Of a stretch of 31,469 bases of DNA, positions 14,216 to 20,177 are shown one piece after another. A program made the position numbers and the translations under genes. This DNA is from a virus, in IMG/VR virus record IMGVR_UViG_3300006119_000035, positions 1 to 31,469 of that record; one strand, given 5' to 3'. The stretch's first letter is position 1. Each line of letters begins with the position of its first letter. The notes beneath the pieces are model-generated. The model did not search any database and had not been told where the DNA came from. It worked only from the letters and a program-made list of their open reading frames with translations.

Positions 14216-14302
14216 CTATTTTTTTAATAAAGTTTTAATAAATACATAACCGAATAATGTAATACCGGCGATGATGATTGCGTCTAAAATGTTAATGTTC
14301 AT
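14216..14302 (-). CDS. Micro-protein, single membrane helix (28 aa)
   Basis: Twenty-eight residues, MNINILDAIIIAGITLFGYV then FIKTLLKK: one membrane helix with a basic tail. The leader on the minus strand (TTTAAAAATCAATAT) resembles the recurring A-rich motif found at other starts here. It ends 2 bases before the next start. Function unknown. Confidence 0.5.
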   Translation of the reverse strand: MNINILDAIIIAGITLFGYVFIKTLLKK

Positions 14303-14379
14303 ATATTGATTTTTAAATTTAAAAGTTAGCCGGTTGTTCCGTTGGCGATACCGGCCTAAACGCATGGGGGATGGATTAG

Positions 14380-14715
14380 TTATTTTTTGTATGCTATACT
14401 ATTTAATCTATTTAAAGTTTCCTTAGCATCTTTTTTTAATTGTTCCAATGCTTCCTCCGGGGATAAACCCATAGTATTTTTATAAGGAAATGTTGTAAGT
14501 CCCAAAGTTTTATTATAATGTCTTATTGCCGTGCCATGTTCCCCTTTACCAACTAAATCTAAACGACCAAAATAATAACTTCCGTAAGGTGTACATGCTA
14601 CGTATTCGCGGTTGCTTCTGCGTTCGCTAATTACTGTACCATTTTCGTCAATAACTTGATAATGAAATTTACCGGCTTTGTTTTTAGTTTCTGTAACTTT
14701 TAATTGATAATTCAT
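14380..14715 (-). CDS. Hypothetical protein (111 aa)
   Basis: An unrecognised 111-residue protein starting MNYQLKVTETKNKAGKFHYQ, followed by beta-strand-like pieces (VIDENGTVISERRSNREYVA, SYYFGRLDLVGKGEHGTAIR) and a helical end (LSPEEALEQLKKDAKETLNR). It is the first gene after its own promoter (14761-14793) and a terminator upstream, so it starts an early transcription unit. Its position in an early unit is compatible with a host-takeover or regulatory role, which is not shown. Confidence 0.68.
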   Translation of the reverse strand: MNYQLKVTETKNKAGKFHYQVIDENGTVISERRSNREYVACTPYGSYYFGRLDLVGKGEHGTAIRHYNKTLGLTTFPYKNTMGLSPEEALEQLKKDAKETLNRLNSIAYKK

Positions 14716-14760
14716 GATTATAGATTTTTAAGTTTTTTGGGTTATTTCCCGTTTGTTTCA

Positions 14761-14793
14761 CAAATATAGGTAAGTTTTAAAATACCAACCAAA
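14761..14793 (-). promoter_or_regulatory. Bacteroidetes-type promoter (TTTG-N21-TATATTTG)
   Basis: On the minus strand: TTTG (14793-14790), 21 bases, then TATATTTG (14768-14761), matching the -33 TTTG and -7 TAnnTTTG consensus of Bacteroidetes primary-sigma promoters. It lies about 45 bases before the ATG of the 111-residue gene and just downstream of a terminator. Confidence 0.6.
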
Positions 14794-14844
14794 TATTTTT
14801 TAAACTTTTTTTTAAAATATTTTTTTACCTCGGTTTTAGGCATT

Positions 14845-14868
14845 AAAAAAGGGGGTAGAAACCCCCTT
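14845..14868 (-). terminator. Rho-independent terminator
   Basis: On the minus strand: AAGGGGGT, loop TTCT, ACCCCCTT, and then a run of T (14850-14845). The stem is eight perfect base pairs. It ends the unit of the 61-residue gene (14906-15091), separating it from the next promoter at 14761-14793. Confidence 0.85.
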
Positions 14869-14905
14869 CGCCTTTTACTTAAAATCTATAAAACCACCTA
14901 TGAAT

Positions 14906-15091
14906 CTAAACTTTTGATAAATCCTTAGCCATGGCTTTAATACCGGCCCTAATAGCTTTTTTATCCTCTTCCGTGAATTCTATTGGCTTATTGTGGCCAT
15001 TTTTACCCCTAAGCTTATGGCCCCAATTGACTACTTCCGGGGCATATTTAGGAAAAAAGTATTTAGCGACTATGTATTTAAAAGGATTCAT
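14906..15091 (-). CDS. Hypothetical basic protein (61 aa)
   Basis: A 61-residue basic protein: MNPFKYIVAKYFFPKYAPEV, then WGHKLRGKNGHNKPIEFTEE and a final helix DKKAIRAGIKAMAKDLSKV. It is transcribed alone: its promoter lies directly before the ATG and a strong terminator directly after. The promoter -7 box ends only four bases before ATG, so the transcript may be leaderless. As the first gene after the repeat-rich stretch it is a candidate immediate-early gene. I do not recognise the protein. Confidence 0.65.
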   Translation of the reverse strand: MNPFKYIVAKYFFPKYAPEVVNWGHKLRGKNGHNKPIEFTEEDKKAIRAGIKAMAKDLSKV

Positions 15092-15095
15092 GGCG

Positions 15096-15128
15096 CAAAA
15101 CTACAAACGGAATTTATAAACTACCAAA
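15096..15128 (-). promoter_or_regulatory. Bacteroidetes-type promoter (TTTG-N21-TAGTTTTG)
   Basis: On the minus strand: TTTG (15128-15125), 21 bases, TAGTTTTG (15103-15096), the same spacing as at 14761-14793. Transcription would begin near 15091, at or next to the ATG, suggesting a leaderless message. A large inverted repeat lies directly upstream (15136-15181). Confidence 0.62.
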
Positions 15129-15135
15129 AATAATT

Positions 15136-15181
15136 TTATCGTTCAAATAACGTGTCAAAAAAGGGATTTTTTGAGCGATAA
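15136..15181. repeat. Nested inverted repeat upstream of promoter
   Basis: Outer arms TTATCGTTCAAA (15136-15147) and TTTGAGCGATAA (15170-15181) pair at 11 of 12 positions, with the odd position a possible G-T. Inside lies a second dyad, TCAAAAAA-GGGA-TTTTTTGA (15155-15174). It sits 7 bases upstream of the -33 box of the 15096-15128 promoter, a position for an activator or repressor. Confidence 0.6.
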
Positions 15182-15201
15182 ATGATACTTATAAGTCACA
15201 T

Positions 15202-15230
15202 TGCATGAATTTTGACGCATATTTCATGCA
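15202..15230. repeat. Inverted repeat TGCATGAA...TTCATGCA
   Basis: Perfect 8-bp arms (15202-15209 and 15223-15230) with a 13-base spacer, so arm centres are 21 bp apart, two helical turns, as expected for a dimeric regulator. It lies in the early control stretch. Confidence 0.5.
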
Positions 15231-15354
15231 TTATATTACACATATAATTCTAATTGTTTAATCTTTTTAAAATATTGTAAACATAACAGCTTGAACAATT
15301 GGAAATATATTGCACATTTTGGGTTATAAAAAATTGTTGTGCTAGAATTATAAT

Positions 15355-15395
15355 AAAGTGTCGTAAAAGGAACAAAAGTGTCGCAAAAAGTGTCG
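15355..15395 (+). repeat. Three AAAGTGTCG direct repeats
   Basis: AAAGTGTCG occurs at 15355-15363, 15375-15383 and 15387-15395, each followed by T or C and then mostly A or T. Starts are 20 and 12 bp apart. A partial relative (GTGTCAAAAA) is near 15153. The direct-repeat order resembles origin iterons or a regulator array. Confidence 0.5.
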
Positions 15396-15673
15396 TTTAA
15401 GGTACTTTATGGGCGCAAATGTTACTTTTCTATGTGTTTTAGTAACAAATAAAGCATGCAAAATGTTACAAAATAGGGTTAAAATTTTCCAAAGTCTGTA
15501 ATAAAGTAAGGGCAAATTTGAAAAAGTAAACTGTGGACTTTACAATTTTTGAAAAAAGTAAGGTAAGTTGTCCCGTTTTTTTTATAAAAAACTAGACAAA
15601 TTATGTCACAATTTTATATAAATATATAACAAAGTAGGTAGTAATACTACTAAAAGTTTGCTAATAGTAAACT

Positions 15674-15725
15674 GTTCACTTATATAGATTGTTCACAGCC
15701 GGTGAACGTTCACGTTTTCGTGAAC
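15674..15725. promoter_or_regulatory. GTTCAC/GTGAAC operator-like array
   Basis: Five copies of GTTCAC or its complement lie in 52 bp: 15674, 15691, 15702 (reverse), 15708 and 15720 (reverse). Two abut to form the perfect palindrome GTGAACGTTCAC (15702-15713), and GTTCACG-TTTT-CGTGAAC (15708-15725) makes a 7-bp hairpin. Strong candidate for a protein-binding array. Confidence 0.6.
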
Positions 15726-15823
15726 ATTCAAATTGTCCAATTTTTTATACGTTTTAAGATATAAATAAAATGATTTTAGCTTATTTGTATGCTTTTACGT
15801 ATATAAACGAATAAATACGAATA

Positions 15824-16345
15824 TTATTCCTTAAATACGGTAAACATGCGGGTAGTAACTATACGACCAAAGTATATTTTATAAACTTTTACTCCTAGTT
15901 CGTCACATTCGCTTTTTAAGGCGTTTTTGATGGCCGTTAATGTTTTCTTATTCTTTATGTCTTCCCAATCGCAATCGGTCAAATAATCGGCTATTACGCC
16001 CCTTGTTACGTCGTGTAAGTTATCCGCGGCATTATTAACCTCTAATAAGTATTTTTTAGGGTCTATAATGTCAAATTTGACAATGGGTTCAACGCTTACT
16101 TGTTTCCCATCTAAGGTCACAATGTCAACCGGCATGATGTGCAAAGTGTCAATGGTCCAAATGACCGTGTGTATTTCGTCAATGATTGGAAATTTCCAAT
16201 TCAAACCGACTTTTAAATTTCTTTTGTATTTACCTATCCTCAACAAAACGCCCATTTCGTAATCTCTTAAAACTACAATTGGCGAAAGATAATCGCGCCA
16301 TTTTTCCCCGACCCATTCAAGCAATTTAATAAGGCCGTCTAACAT
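15824..16345 (-). CDS. SPFH/band 7 domain protein (173 aa)
   Basis: A 173-residue protein with the SPFH pattern in the first ~110 residues: IVVLRDYEMGVLLRIGKYKR, then GLNWKFPIIDEIHTV, VDIVTLDGKQVSVEPIVKFD and IDPKKYLLEV. Its N-terminal helix (LDGLIKLLEWVGEKW) is amphipathic, not a clear membrane helix. Bacterial relatives (HflK/HflC, QmcA, stomatin-like) form membrane rings that control FtsH-like proteases. It is shorter than usual (about 300), lacking the C-terminal coiled coil. It directly follows a membrane-anchored HExxH protein and is the last gene before the non-coding stretch. Possible host-membrane or superinfection role (inference). Confidence 0.85.
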   Translation of the reverse strand: MLDGLIKLLEWVGEKWRDYLSPIVVLRDYEMGVLLRIGKYKRNLKVGLNWKFPIIDEIHTVIWTIDTLHIMPVDIVTLDGKQVSVEPIVKFDIIDPKKYLLEVNNAADNLHDVTRGVIADYLTDCDWEDIKNKKTLTAIKNALKSECDELGVKVYKIYFGRIVTTRMFTVFKE

Positions 16346-16346
16346 G

Positions 16347-16766
16347 TTATTTAGTTTTAGCGTTAAATTGTGTCGTCAAATATTGTAATTCGTAGGCGTA
16401 GACTTCCTCCGTATCTTCTGTAAGCGGCACGCTAGCCCATTTCATTACGTCAATCGTGGCGTGTAACAATTCATGTTGCACCACGGCCGGGTCTTCTAAG
16501 CTAGGAACCCATACAATCGGGCTAAGGCCATCCCTAGATGGGAAGGTCACGCCTCGAGCGTCAAAGTCGCCGGCTTCAACCGTACTATCTAAATTTTTTT
16601 GTACGTATTTAACCGCATATTCAAGGTCTGACGTTACTAATACCCTAACCCCTAAATCAAATTCGCCGCCGGAAATAGTAAATTCGTAGTCACTCGAAGG
16701 CTTACCCCATACAATAATTGCAAGGATAAGAATTGTAAAAATAAATATGCCTATTCTTGAACCCAT
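16347..16766 (-). CDS. Membrane-anchored HExxH zinc-protease-like protein (139 aa)
   Basis: A 139-residue protein. An N-terminal membrane helix (IGIFIFTILILAIIVWG, residues 5-21) is followed by a soluble domain with HELLH (98-102) in VVQHELLHATIDVM and a downstream EEVYAYELQYL (E120, E121 and E126 as possible third ligands). HExxH with a later glutamate is a gluzincin-like zinc site. I recall small phage proteins of this pattern ('HE..HA...E.YAY...YL') with no known function. Start overlaps the upstream stop (TAATG). It faces the periplasm if the basic N-terminus stays in. Activity is not proven. Confidence 0.78.
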   Translation of the reverse strand: MGSRIGIFIFTILILAIIVWGKPSSDYEFTISGGEFDLGVRVLVTSDLEYAVKYVQKNLDSTVEAGDFDARGVTFPSRDGLSPIVWVPSLEDPAVVQHELLHATIDVMKWASVPLTEDTEEVYAYELQYLTTQFNAKTK

Positions 16767-16957
16767 TATATACCTTTTAAAGCTTCTACGTCCGGGCGGT
16801 AGTCTTCCTCCGCTATTTTTATTTTTACCTTTCCTCTCACTTGGGCCAACATTCTTTTAACGCTTTGCTCTTCGGCCACAATTTCCCCGTATTTTTTTAC
16901 TAACCAATTTTCTTGCTCTGCTAAAGTTAGCTTGTTCCAATTTTTAGGCATCTTCAT
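16766..16957 (-). CDS. Hypothetical small helical protein (63 aa)
   Basis: A 63-residue charged protein beginning MKMPKNWNKLTLAEQENWLV, with a helix (EIVAEEQSVKRMLAQVRGKV) and an acidic stretch (AEEDYRPDVEALKGI). It sits between the metallophosphoesterase gene (3-base gap) and the membrane HExxH gene (1-base overlap). No known domain. It may be a small partner of one neighbour. Confidence 0.65.
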   Translation of the reverse strand: MKMPKNWNKLTLAEQENWLVKKYGEIVAEEQSVKRMLAQVRGKVKIKIAEEDYRPDVEALKGI

Positions 16958-16960
16958 TTT

Positions 16961-17932
16961 TTAATGAATTTTGTTGTTTATGATTCTTTTGTTTAGTACC
17001 TCAAAATTACCGTCTTTTTCAACTAATATTTGCGCGAATCCTACATTATGTTTTGTATTGTGCGGGTCATAATCCGGGGCCAATGTACAAAGACATCCGG
17101 TTGACCAACACGAAATCGGTTCCTCTTTTATGTTTGTTTCTGAATGATTCGATGTGCTATGTACGTGTCCAATAAGCATTGAACTTTTAGCCCTCATAAA
17201 AACACCCCTTGCGGCGTTTACCGGCGCCATAAAACCCCTTACAATAGTATGCCCGTGCAATAAGTGTAATTTGCCGGCCCTTACAACGATATGTTGCTCG
17301 TAAAAGTCAACATTGAATTTTTTTAAATCTAATCTTTGCGGCAATTTGTAATAAGGGTCATTAAAAAGCATTGGGGCTTTTTTCATTAAATATCGCATGT
17401 ACCAATTGTCGTGGTTGCCCTCAATCCAAACTATGTGCGCTTTTGGAAATTTTGTTCTTAAATGGCTTAAAAATATTTGGCAATACTCAAACCACTCTAC
17501 CACATCATCAGCGCTTGGCGGCGGCGAATCGTGGCTAGTAAATGGCGTATTATCCAATACGTCCCCGCCTAATACAATACAATTAATTTTATTTTTTACG
17601 CCGTAATCAATAGCCAATTTTAACGCTTCGTTATCCTGATTAGGAATGTGAATATCTGACATCCAAAGAATGTTATTTGAACTAACCGGAAGGTCTACGA
17701 ATTCACGATTCTTTGATTTTGTAGGCGGAAGGTCCGGCGTATGGACGATTGCTATTCCGTTTTTTCTGTGTGTTTTTCCATAACTACCCGTTGCGTTTCT
17801 AACGTGTGACCTTGCATCCTCTTGGTCTTTATACATTGTCGGATGGTCGTTAAACAATTTAGCCGCTATTGAGGCTTTTGAAATCGACGGGAATTTCGCG
17901 ACATACTGTGCCGCTAAATCTTTTTTTGTCAT
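16961..17932 (-). CDS. Calcineurin-like metallophosphoesterase
   Basis: A 323-residue enzyme with all metal-binding motifs of the family: DIH (93-95), GDVLD (G123-D124), GNHD (172-175), HGH (226-228) and GHVH (255-258). Two divalent ions are bound and phosphoester bonds are hydrolysed; phage relatives act on nucleic acids or cyclic nucleotides. Residues 1-55 form an extra N-terminal domain (LAAQYVAKFPSISKASIAAK...) that looks like a helical HTH-like DNA-binding unit, suggesting a nucleic-acid substrate. It starts 13 bases after the probable endolysin stop. Substrate is unknown; it could also counter a nucleotide-based host defence (inference). Confidence 0.9.
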   Translation of the reverse strand: MTKKDLAAQYVAKFPSISKASIAAKLFNDHPTMYKDQEDARSHVRNATGSYGKTHRKNGIAIVHTPDLPPTKSKNREFVDLPVSSNNILWMSDIHIPNQDNEALKLAIDYGVKNKINCIVLGGDVLDNTPFTSHDSPPPSADDVVEWFEYCQIFLSHLRTKFPKAHIVWIEGNHDNWYMRYLMKKAPMLFNDPYYKLPQRLDLKKFNVDFYEQHIVVRAGKLHLLHGHTIVRGFMAPVNAARGVFMRAKSSMLIGHVHSTSNHSETNIKEEPISCWSTGCLCTLAPDYDPHNTKHNVGFAQILVEKDGNFEVLNKRIINNKIH

Positions 17933-17945
17933 GCGTTGTTAATTT

Positions 17946-18476
17946 TTAAGCAAAAATTTGTTCTGCTTGTTTATACATCGAAAGAAAGTCTTTTGCTTCT
18001 GCCGGCGTTGTATTGTGGTCCTCCCCGTAAACCCACTCATCCTCGTAAGCGTCCGCCAAGTCCGTTGGCGTTGCAATAGCGCCTTTATGATACCTCATTT
18101 TAGCCGTATTGCCTATAAATATACCTTTTGCCTCTAATCTTTCACATAAAAACGCTAATCCGTCATGAATATTGTTAAATATTACAAAACCTCTTTCCTT
18201 CCCGGTCATGTTTTCATTGTGTGTGCAAACTGAATCAATAGCGACATCCCATTTCGCCGGCCATCTTCCCGAATCGCTTTGAGCGCCGCAAAAATTGGTC
18301 CCGCCAATTACATATTTCCCGTTTCCGGTTTCTATTCTCACAACCGCATAAGCCGCGCGCTTTATTTCATTTGAAAACGGTAATTCTTTTAACGCCTCAA
18401 TAATAACGTACATTTCAACAAATGCAATGCGAAAAGGAACTATTGGTTTTTCAGGATAAAAATTCTTTACACTCAT
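17946..18476 (-). CDS. Probable endolysin (lysozyme/glucosaminidase-like)
   Basis: A 176-residue protein beside holin-like and spanin-like genes. It has the pattern of a lysozyme-like glycosidase: a helix with the presumed catalytic glutamate E49 in AAYAVVRIETGNG, then GGTNFCGAQSDSGRW, resembling 'E(S/T)G.G.....NN..G....G' of glucosaminidases and transglycosylases. There is no signal peptide, so export would need the holin. The start overlaps the spanin-like stop (ATGA). Family assignment is from pattern and context only; an amidase or peptidase is not excluded, but no HNH, Cys-His or zinc motif supports that. Confidence 0.68.
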   Translation of the reverse strand: MSVKNFYPEKPIVPFRIAFVEMYVIIEALKELPFSNEIKRAAYAVVRIETGNGKYVIGGTNFCGAQSDSGRWPAKWDVAIDSVCTHNENMTGKERGFVIFNNIHDGLAFLCERLEAKGIFIGNTAKMRYHKGAIATPTDLADAYEDEWVYGEDHNTTPAEAKDFLSMYKQAEQIFA

Positions 18477-19030
18477 ATAATGCCTTTAAATTTTGCTGTA
18501 ATCCAAGCGCCATTGGAAATAAAACCCAATGAAACGGCGCCTATAAGTAACCAAATTAAACTTGTATTTTTAGACTCCCCGTCTTTTACTCTTTTATCTT
18601 TTTCAATAATTTGACCTTCTGAACTAGCTAAAATAATCCTAAGCTTTGCCGCTGAATCTTTCCATATTTGCTCGGCCTTATGGTCAATTATTGTTTGAAT
18701 TTTAAGCTTTGTAATTGTTTGCACCGTATTTATACGTATCGTATCCGGTACTAAAGAATCGACTAAGCCTATTAAGGTTGTATCGTGATGGGTTGTTGTA
18801 TCATTCATTAAACGCACTAAAGTATCATTTGCGCATGGATGTAATAAAGACCATTCCGCGCCTATCTTATCAAAAGAATTTGGTTCAGTTCTTACAATCT
18901 GTTCCGCACGCTGAATCTTGCGTTCCGGATTACAACCCGATAACGCCGATAATAATAAAATAAGAAAAACCACAAACATTAAAAAAGTCAATAAGACCGT
19001 AAGTGGAAGCGGATTTTTATTCTTGCTCAT
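18473..19030 (-). CDS. Probable unimolecular spanin (u-spanin)
   Basis: A 185-residue protein with a lipoprotein signal (hydrophobic stretch LLTFLMFVVFLILLLSALSG, lipobox LSGC with C33), a periplasmic middle of about 120 residues including a helical charged part (KAEQIWKDSAAKLRIILASS...), and a C-terminal membrane helix (SLIWLLIGAVSLGFISNGAW). One protein tethered to the outer membrane by lipid and to the inner membrane by a C-terminal helix is the layout of u-spanins, such as T1 gp11, which fuse the two membranes at lysis. The residue after Cys is Asn, not Asp, consistent with outer membrane sorting. It sits between holin-like and endolysin-like genes. Confidence 0.72.
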   Translation of the reverse strand: MSKNKNPLPLTVLLTFLMFVVFLILLLSALSGCNPERKIQRAEQIVRTEPNSFDKIGAEWSLLHPCANDTLVRLMNDTTTHHDTTLIGLVDSLVPDTIRINTVQTITKLKIQTIIDHKAEQIWKDSAAKLRIILASSEGQIIEKDKRVKDGESKNTSLIWLLIGAVSLGFISNGAWITAKFKGII

Positions 19031-19043
19031 AGATAAGAAAATT

Positions 19044-19063
19044 ATAGGGACCGAAGCCCCTAT
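19044..19063 (-). other. UUCG-type RNA hairpin before spanin gene
   Basis: On the minus strand ATAGGGGC-TTCG-GTCCCTAT makes an 8-bp stem (one G-U) capped by a C(UUCG)G tetraloop, followed by AATTTTC. It lies 14 bases before the spanin start and 4 bases after the holin-like stop. It may attenuate transcription or protect the mRNA. Confidence 0.5.
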
Positions 19064-19067
19064 TTAA

Positions 19068-19262
19068 TTACTGTTGTGTTGTTCCGCCGGTAACGTTATG
19101 GTCCTTAGCGTAAACGCCGATTAGGATAACTCCGATACCAACCGCCAATTGAGAAAGTGACTTTCCCGTAAATTGACCCGCGTTGTAAGCGTCCAAAATT
19201 GATTGAATCGCTACCGGTAAACCGGCTAAAATACCCGCTAAAGTTGTTTTGTAACTTTTCAT
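19068..19262 (-). CDS. Holin-like small membrane protein (64 aa)
   Basis: A 64-residue protein with two hydrophobic segments, residues about 7-24 (TLAGILAGLPVAIQSILD) and 37-51 (SLSQLAVGIGVILIGVYAKD), a short polar loop and a hydrophilic tail (HNVTGGTTQQ). Proteins of this layout, MKxYKTT...GxxAKDHNVTGG, are very common before endolysin genes in Bacteroidetes phages and are often called holins. It is followed by the spanin and endolysin candidates. It is a two-helix holin candidate; pore-forming activity is inferred. Confidence 0.65.
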   Translation of the reverse strand: MKSYKTTLAGILAGLPVAIQSILDAYNAGQFTGKSLSQLAVGIGVILIGVYAKDHNVTGGTTQQ

Positions 19263-19283
19263 GATTATTGTTTTTGATGAAAT

Positions 19284-19520
19284 TTATTTTTTATCAGCCT
19301 TAGAAGATAACGAAACCTTAACGTCATTAATTCCCTCTTGCAATTTGTCCAACTTCTGATTAATCATGTCGTCGGACTTTTCTTTCATTGTCATTCTTAA
19401 TTCTAACGCCGACAATCTAACGTCAGTTGTTTTCCAAAATATTAATGCTGACGCAACGAAGGCAACGCATAAACCGATAAACTCGGCGTAGGAAATAGAT
19501 GCTTTTTGTTTAGGTTCCAT
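19284..19520 (-). CDS. Membrane plus coiled-coil protein, XhlA-like (78 aa)
   Basis: A 78-residue protein: one membrane helix (FIGLCVAFVASALIFWKTTD, residues about 14-33), then a heptad-like helix (LSALELRMTMKEKSDDMINQ, KLDKLQEGINDVKV). This membrane-helix-plus-coil order is the reverse of typical XhlA, which has its helix at the C-terminus, so that comparison is loose. It stands next to the holin candidate and may be its antiholin or co-holin. Confidence 0.6.
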   Translation of the reverse strand: MEPKQKASISYAEFIGLCVAFVASALIFWKTTDVRLSALELRMTMKEKSDDMINQKLDKLQEGINDVKVSLSSKADKK

Positions 19521-19523
19521 TTT

Positions 19524-19781
19524 TTACTTTTTGATAGGCTTAATTTGTTCTTTTGGCTTATCAGCTACTAATTGATAATTCATTAATGGGGCCATGATGT
19601 TTTCTTTAATCATTTTGCCGGTTAATGTACGACTGTCTATGTTTTCGTCAATTAGTTTAATGACGTTTTTAAAAGTTGTCGTGTCAATTGTAATCTGCAA
19701 TACCAAGCTGTCTTTTTTTCTTTCTTGCGCAAAAGTTGACAAAGACACAAAAAGCCCTAAAGCTAAAAATGTTTTTTTCAT
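19524..19781 (-). CDS. Small secreted protein (85 aa)
   Basis: An 85-residue protein with a clear signal peptide MKKTFLALGLFVSLSTFA followed by QER, a usual Bacteroidetes cleavage site. The mature ~66 residues are hydrophilic: KKDSLVLQITIDTTTFKNVI, then NIMAPLMNYQLVADKPKEQI and a basic end. It sits between the second secreted gene and the lysis cassette and ends 3 bases before the next start. Unknown function; possibly an envelope factor for lysis or exclusion. Confidence 0.62.
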   Translation of the reverse strand: MKKTFLALGLFVSLSTFAQERKKDSLVLQITIDTTTFKNVIKLIDENIDSRTLTGKMIKENIMAPLMNYQLVADKPKEQIKPIKK

Positions 19782-19814
19782 GTTTTTTATGATTTTATAC
19801 CCAAAAATAAGGGA

Positions 19815-20159
19815 TTATTCCGGTTTTATAAATACTAAATTATAAAGTTTACCGACAAAGGCAAAAGGAAAAATATTGCTTCCGTTCCAACTTTGATAAT
19901 CAGCCCCGGAAATAGTAGCGTTTCCGTCAACGTGAATTAACCCGGTTGAATCTAATAACGCCCAATATAAAGTACATGTAGCATGTAAATCATCCGAAAT
20001 GCTCCTAACTCCTAAATGGTCAACATTTATTGTGTCTGTCCATTTGGCTTTAAAGGATTGAATTTTACACGCTGTCATTGACTTAAATGCTGTGTCGATT
20101 GTTTGGCTTTTTGCTGTGAAAGCTGCTAACACAAAAAGAATGATAAATAATTTTTTCAT
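19815..20159 (-). CDS. Small secreted beta-rich protein beside fibre (114 aa)
   Basis: A 114-residue protein with signal peptide MKKLFIILFVLAAFTAKS then QT. The mature part has beta-strand-like pieces and a conserved-looking ending: TLYWALLDSTGLIHVDGNAT, then GADYQSWNGSNIFPFAFVG and VFIKPE. It comes 18 bases after the fibre gene and shares its kind of signal. It is likely a fibre-associated or receptor-recognition accessory (inference). Why it should carry a signal peptide is unclear. Confidence 0.62.
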   Translation of the reverse strand: MKKLFIILFVLAAFTAKSQTIDTAFKSMTACKIQSFKAKWTDTINVDHLGVRSISDDLHATCTLYWALLDSTGLIHVDGNATISGADYQSWNGSNIFPFAFVGKLYNLVFIKPE

Positions 20160-20177
20160 TATTGCTTTTTTTATTTT

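Larger units (their letters stand above)
15120..15823. other. 700-bp non-coding, repeat-rich stretch
   Basis: This is the only stretch over 300 bases without a gene. It is very AT rich and holds, from left to right, a large dyad (15136-15181), an 8-bp inverted repeat (15202-15230), three AAAGTGTCG boxes (15355-15395), a TGTTAC/GTAACA cluster (about 15420-15470), a dyad GTAGTAATACTAC (15638-15650), and a five-box GTTCAC/GTGAAC array (15674-15725). It separates late and accessory genes from early genes. It probably holds early control elements and possibly a replication origin; no RNA gene was recognised. Confidence 0.7.

Noticed and set aside
15120-15823. Possible tRNA or small structured RNA gene in the non-coding stretch
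   Set aside because: I saw no cloverleaf, CCA end or T-loop GGTTCRA-like box; the structures present are dyads and repeats.
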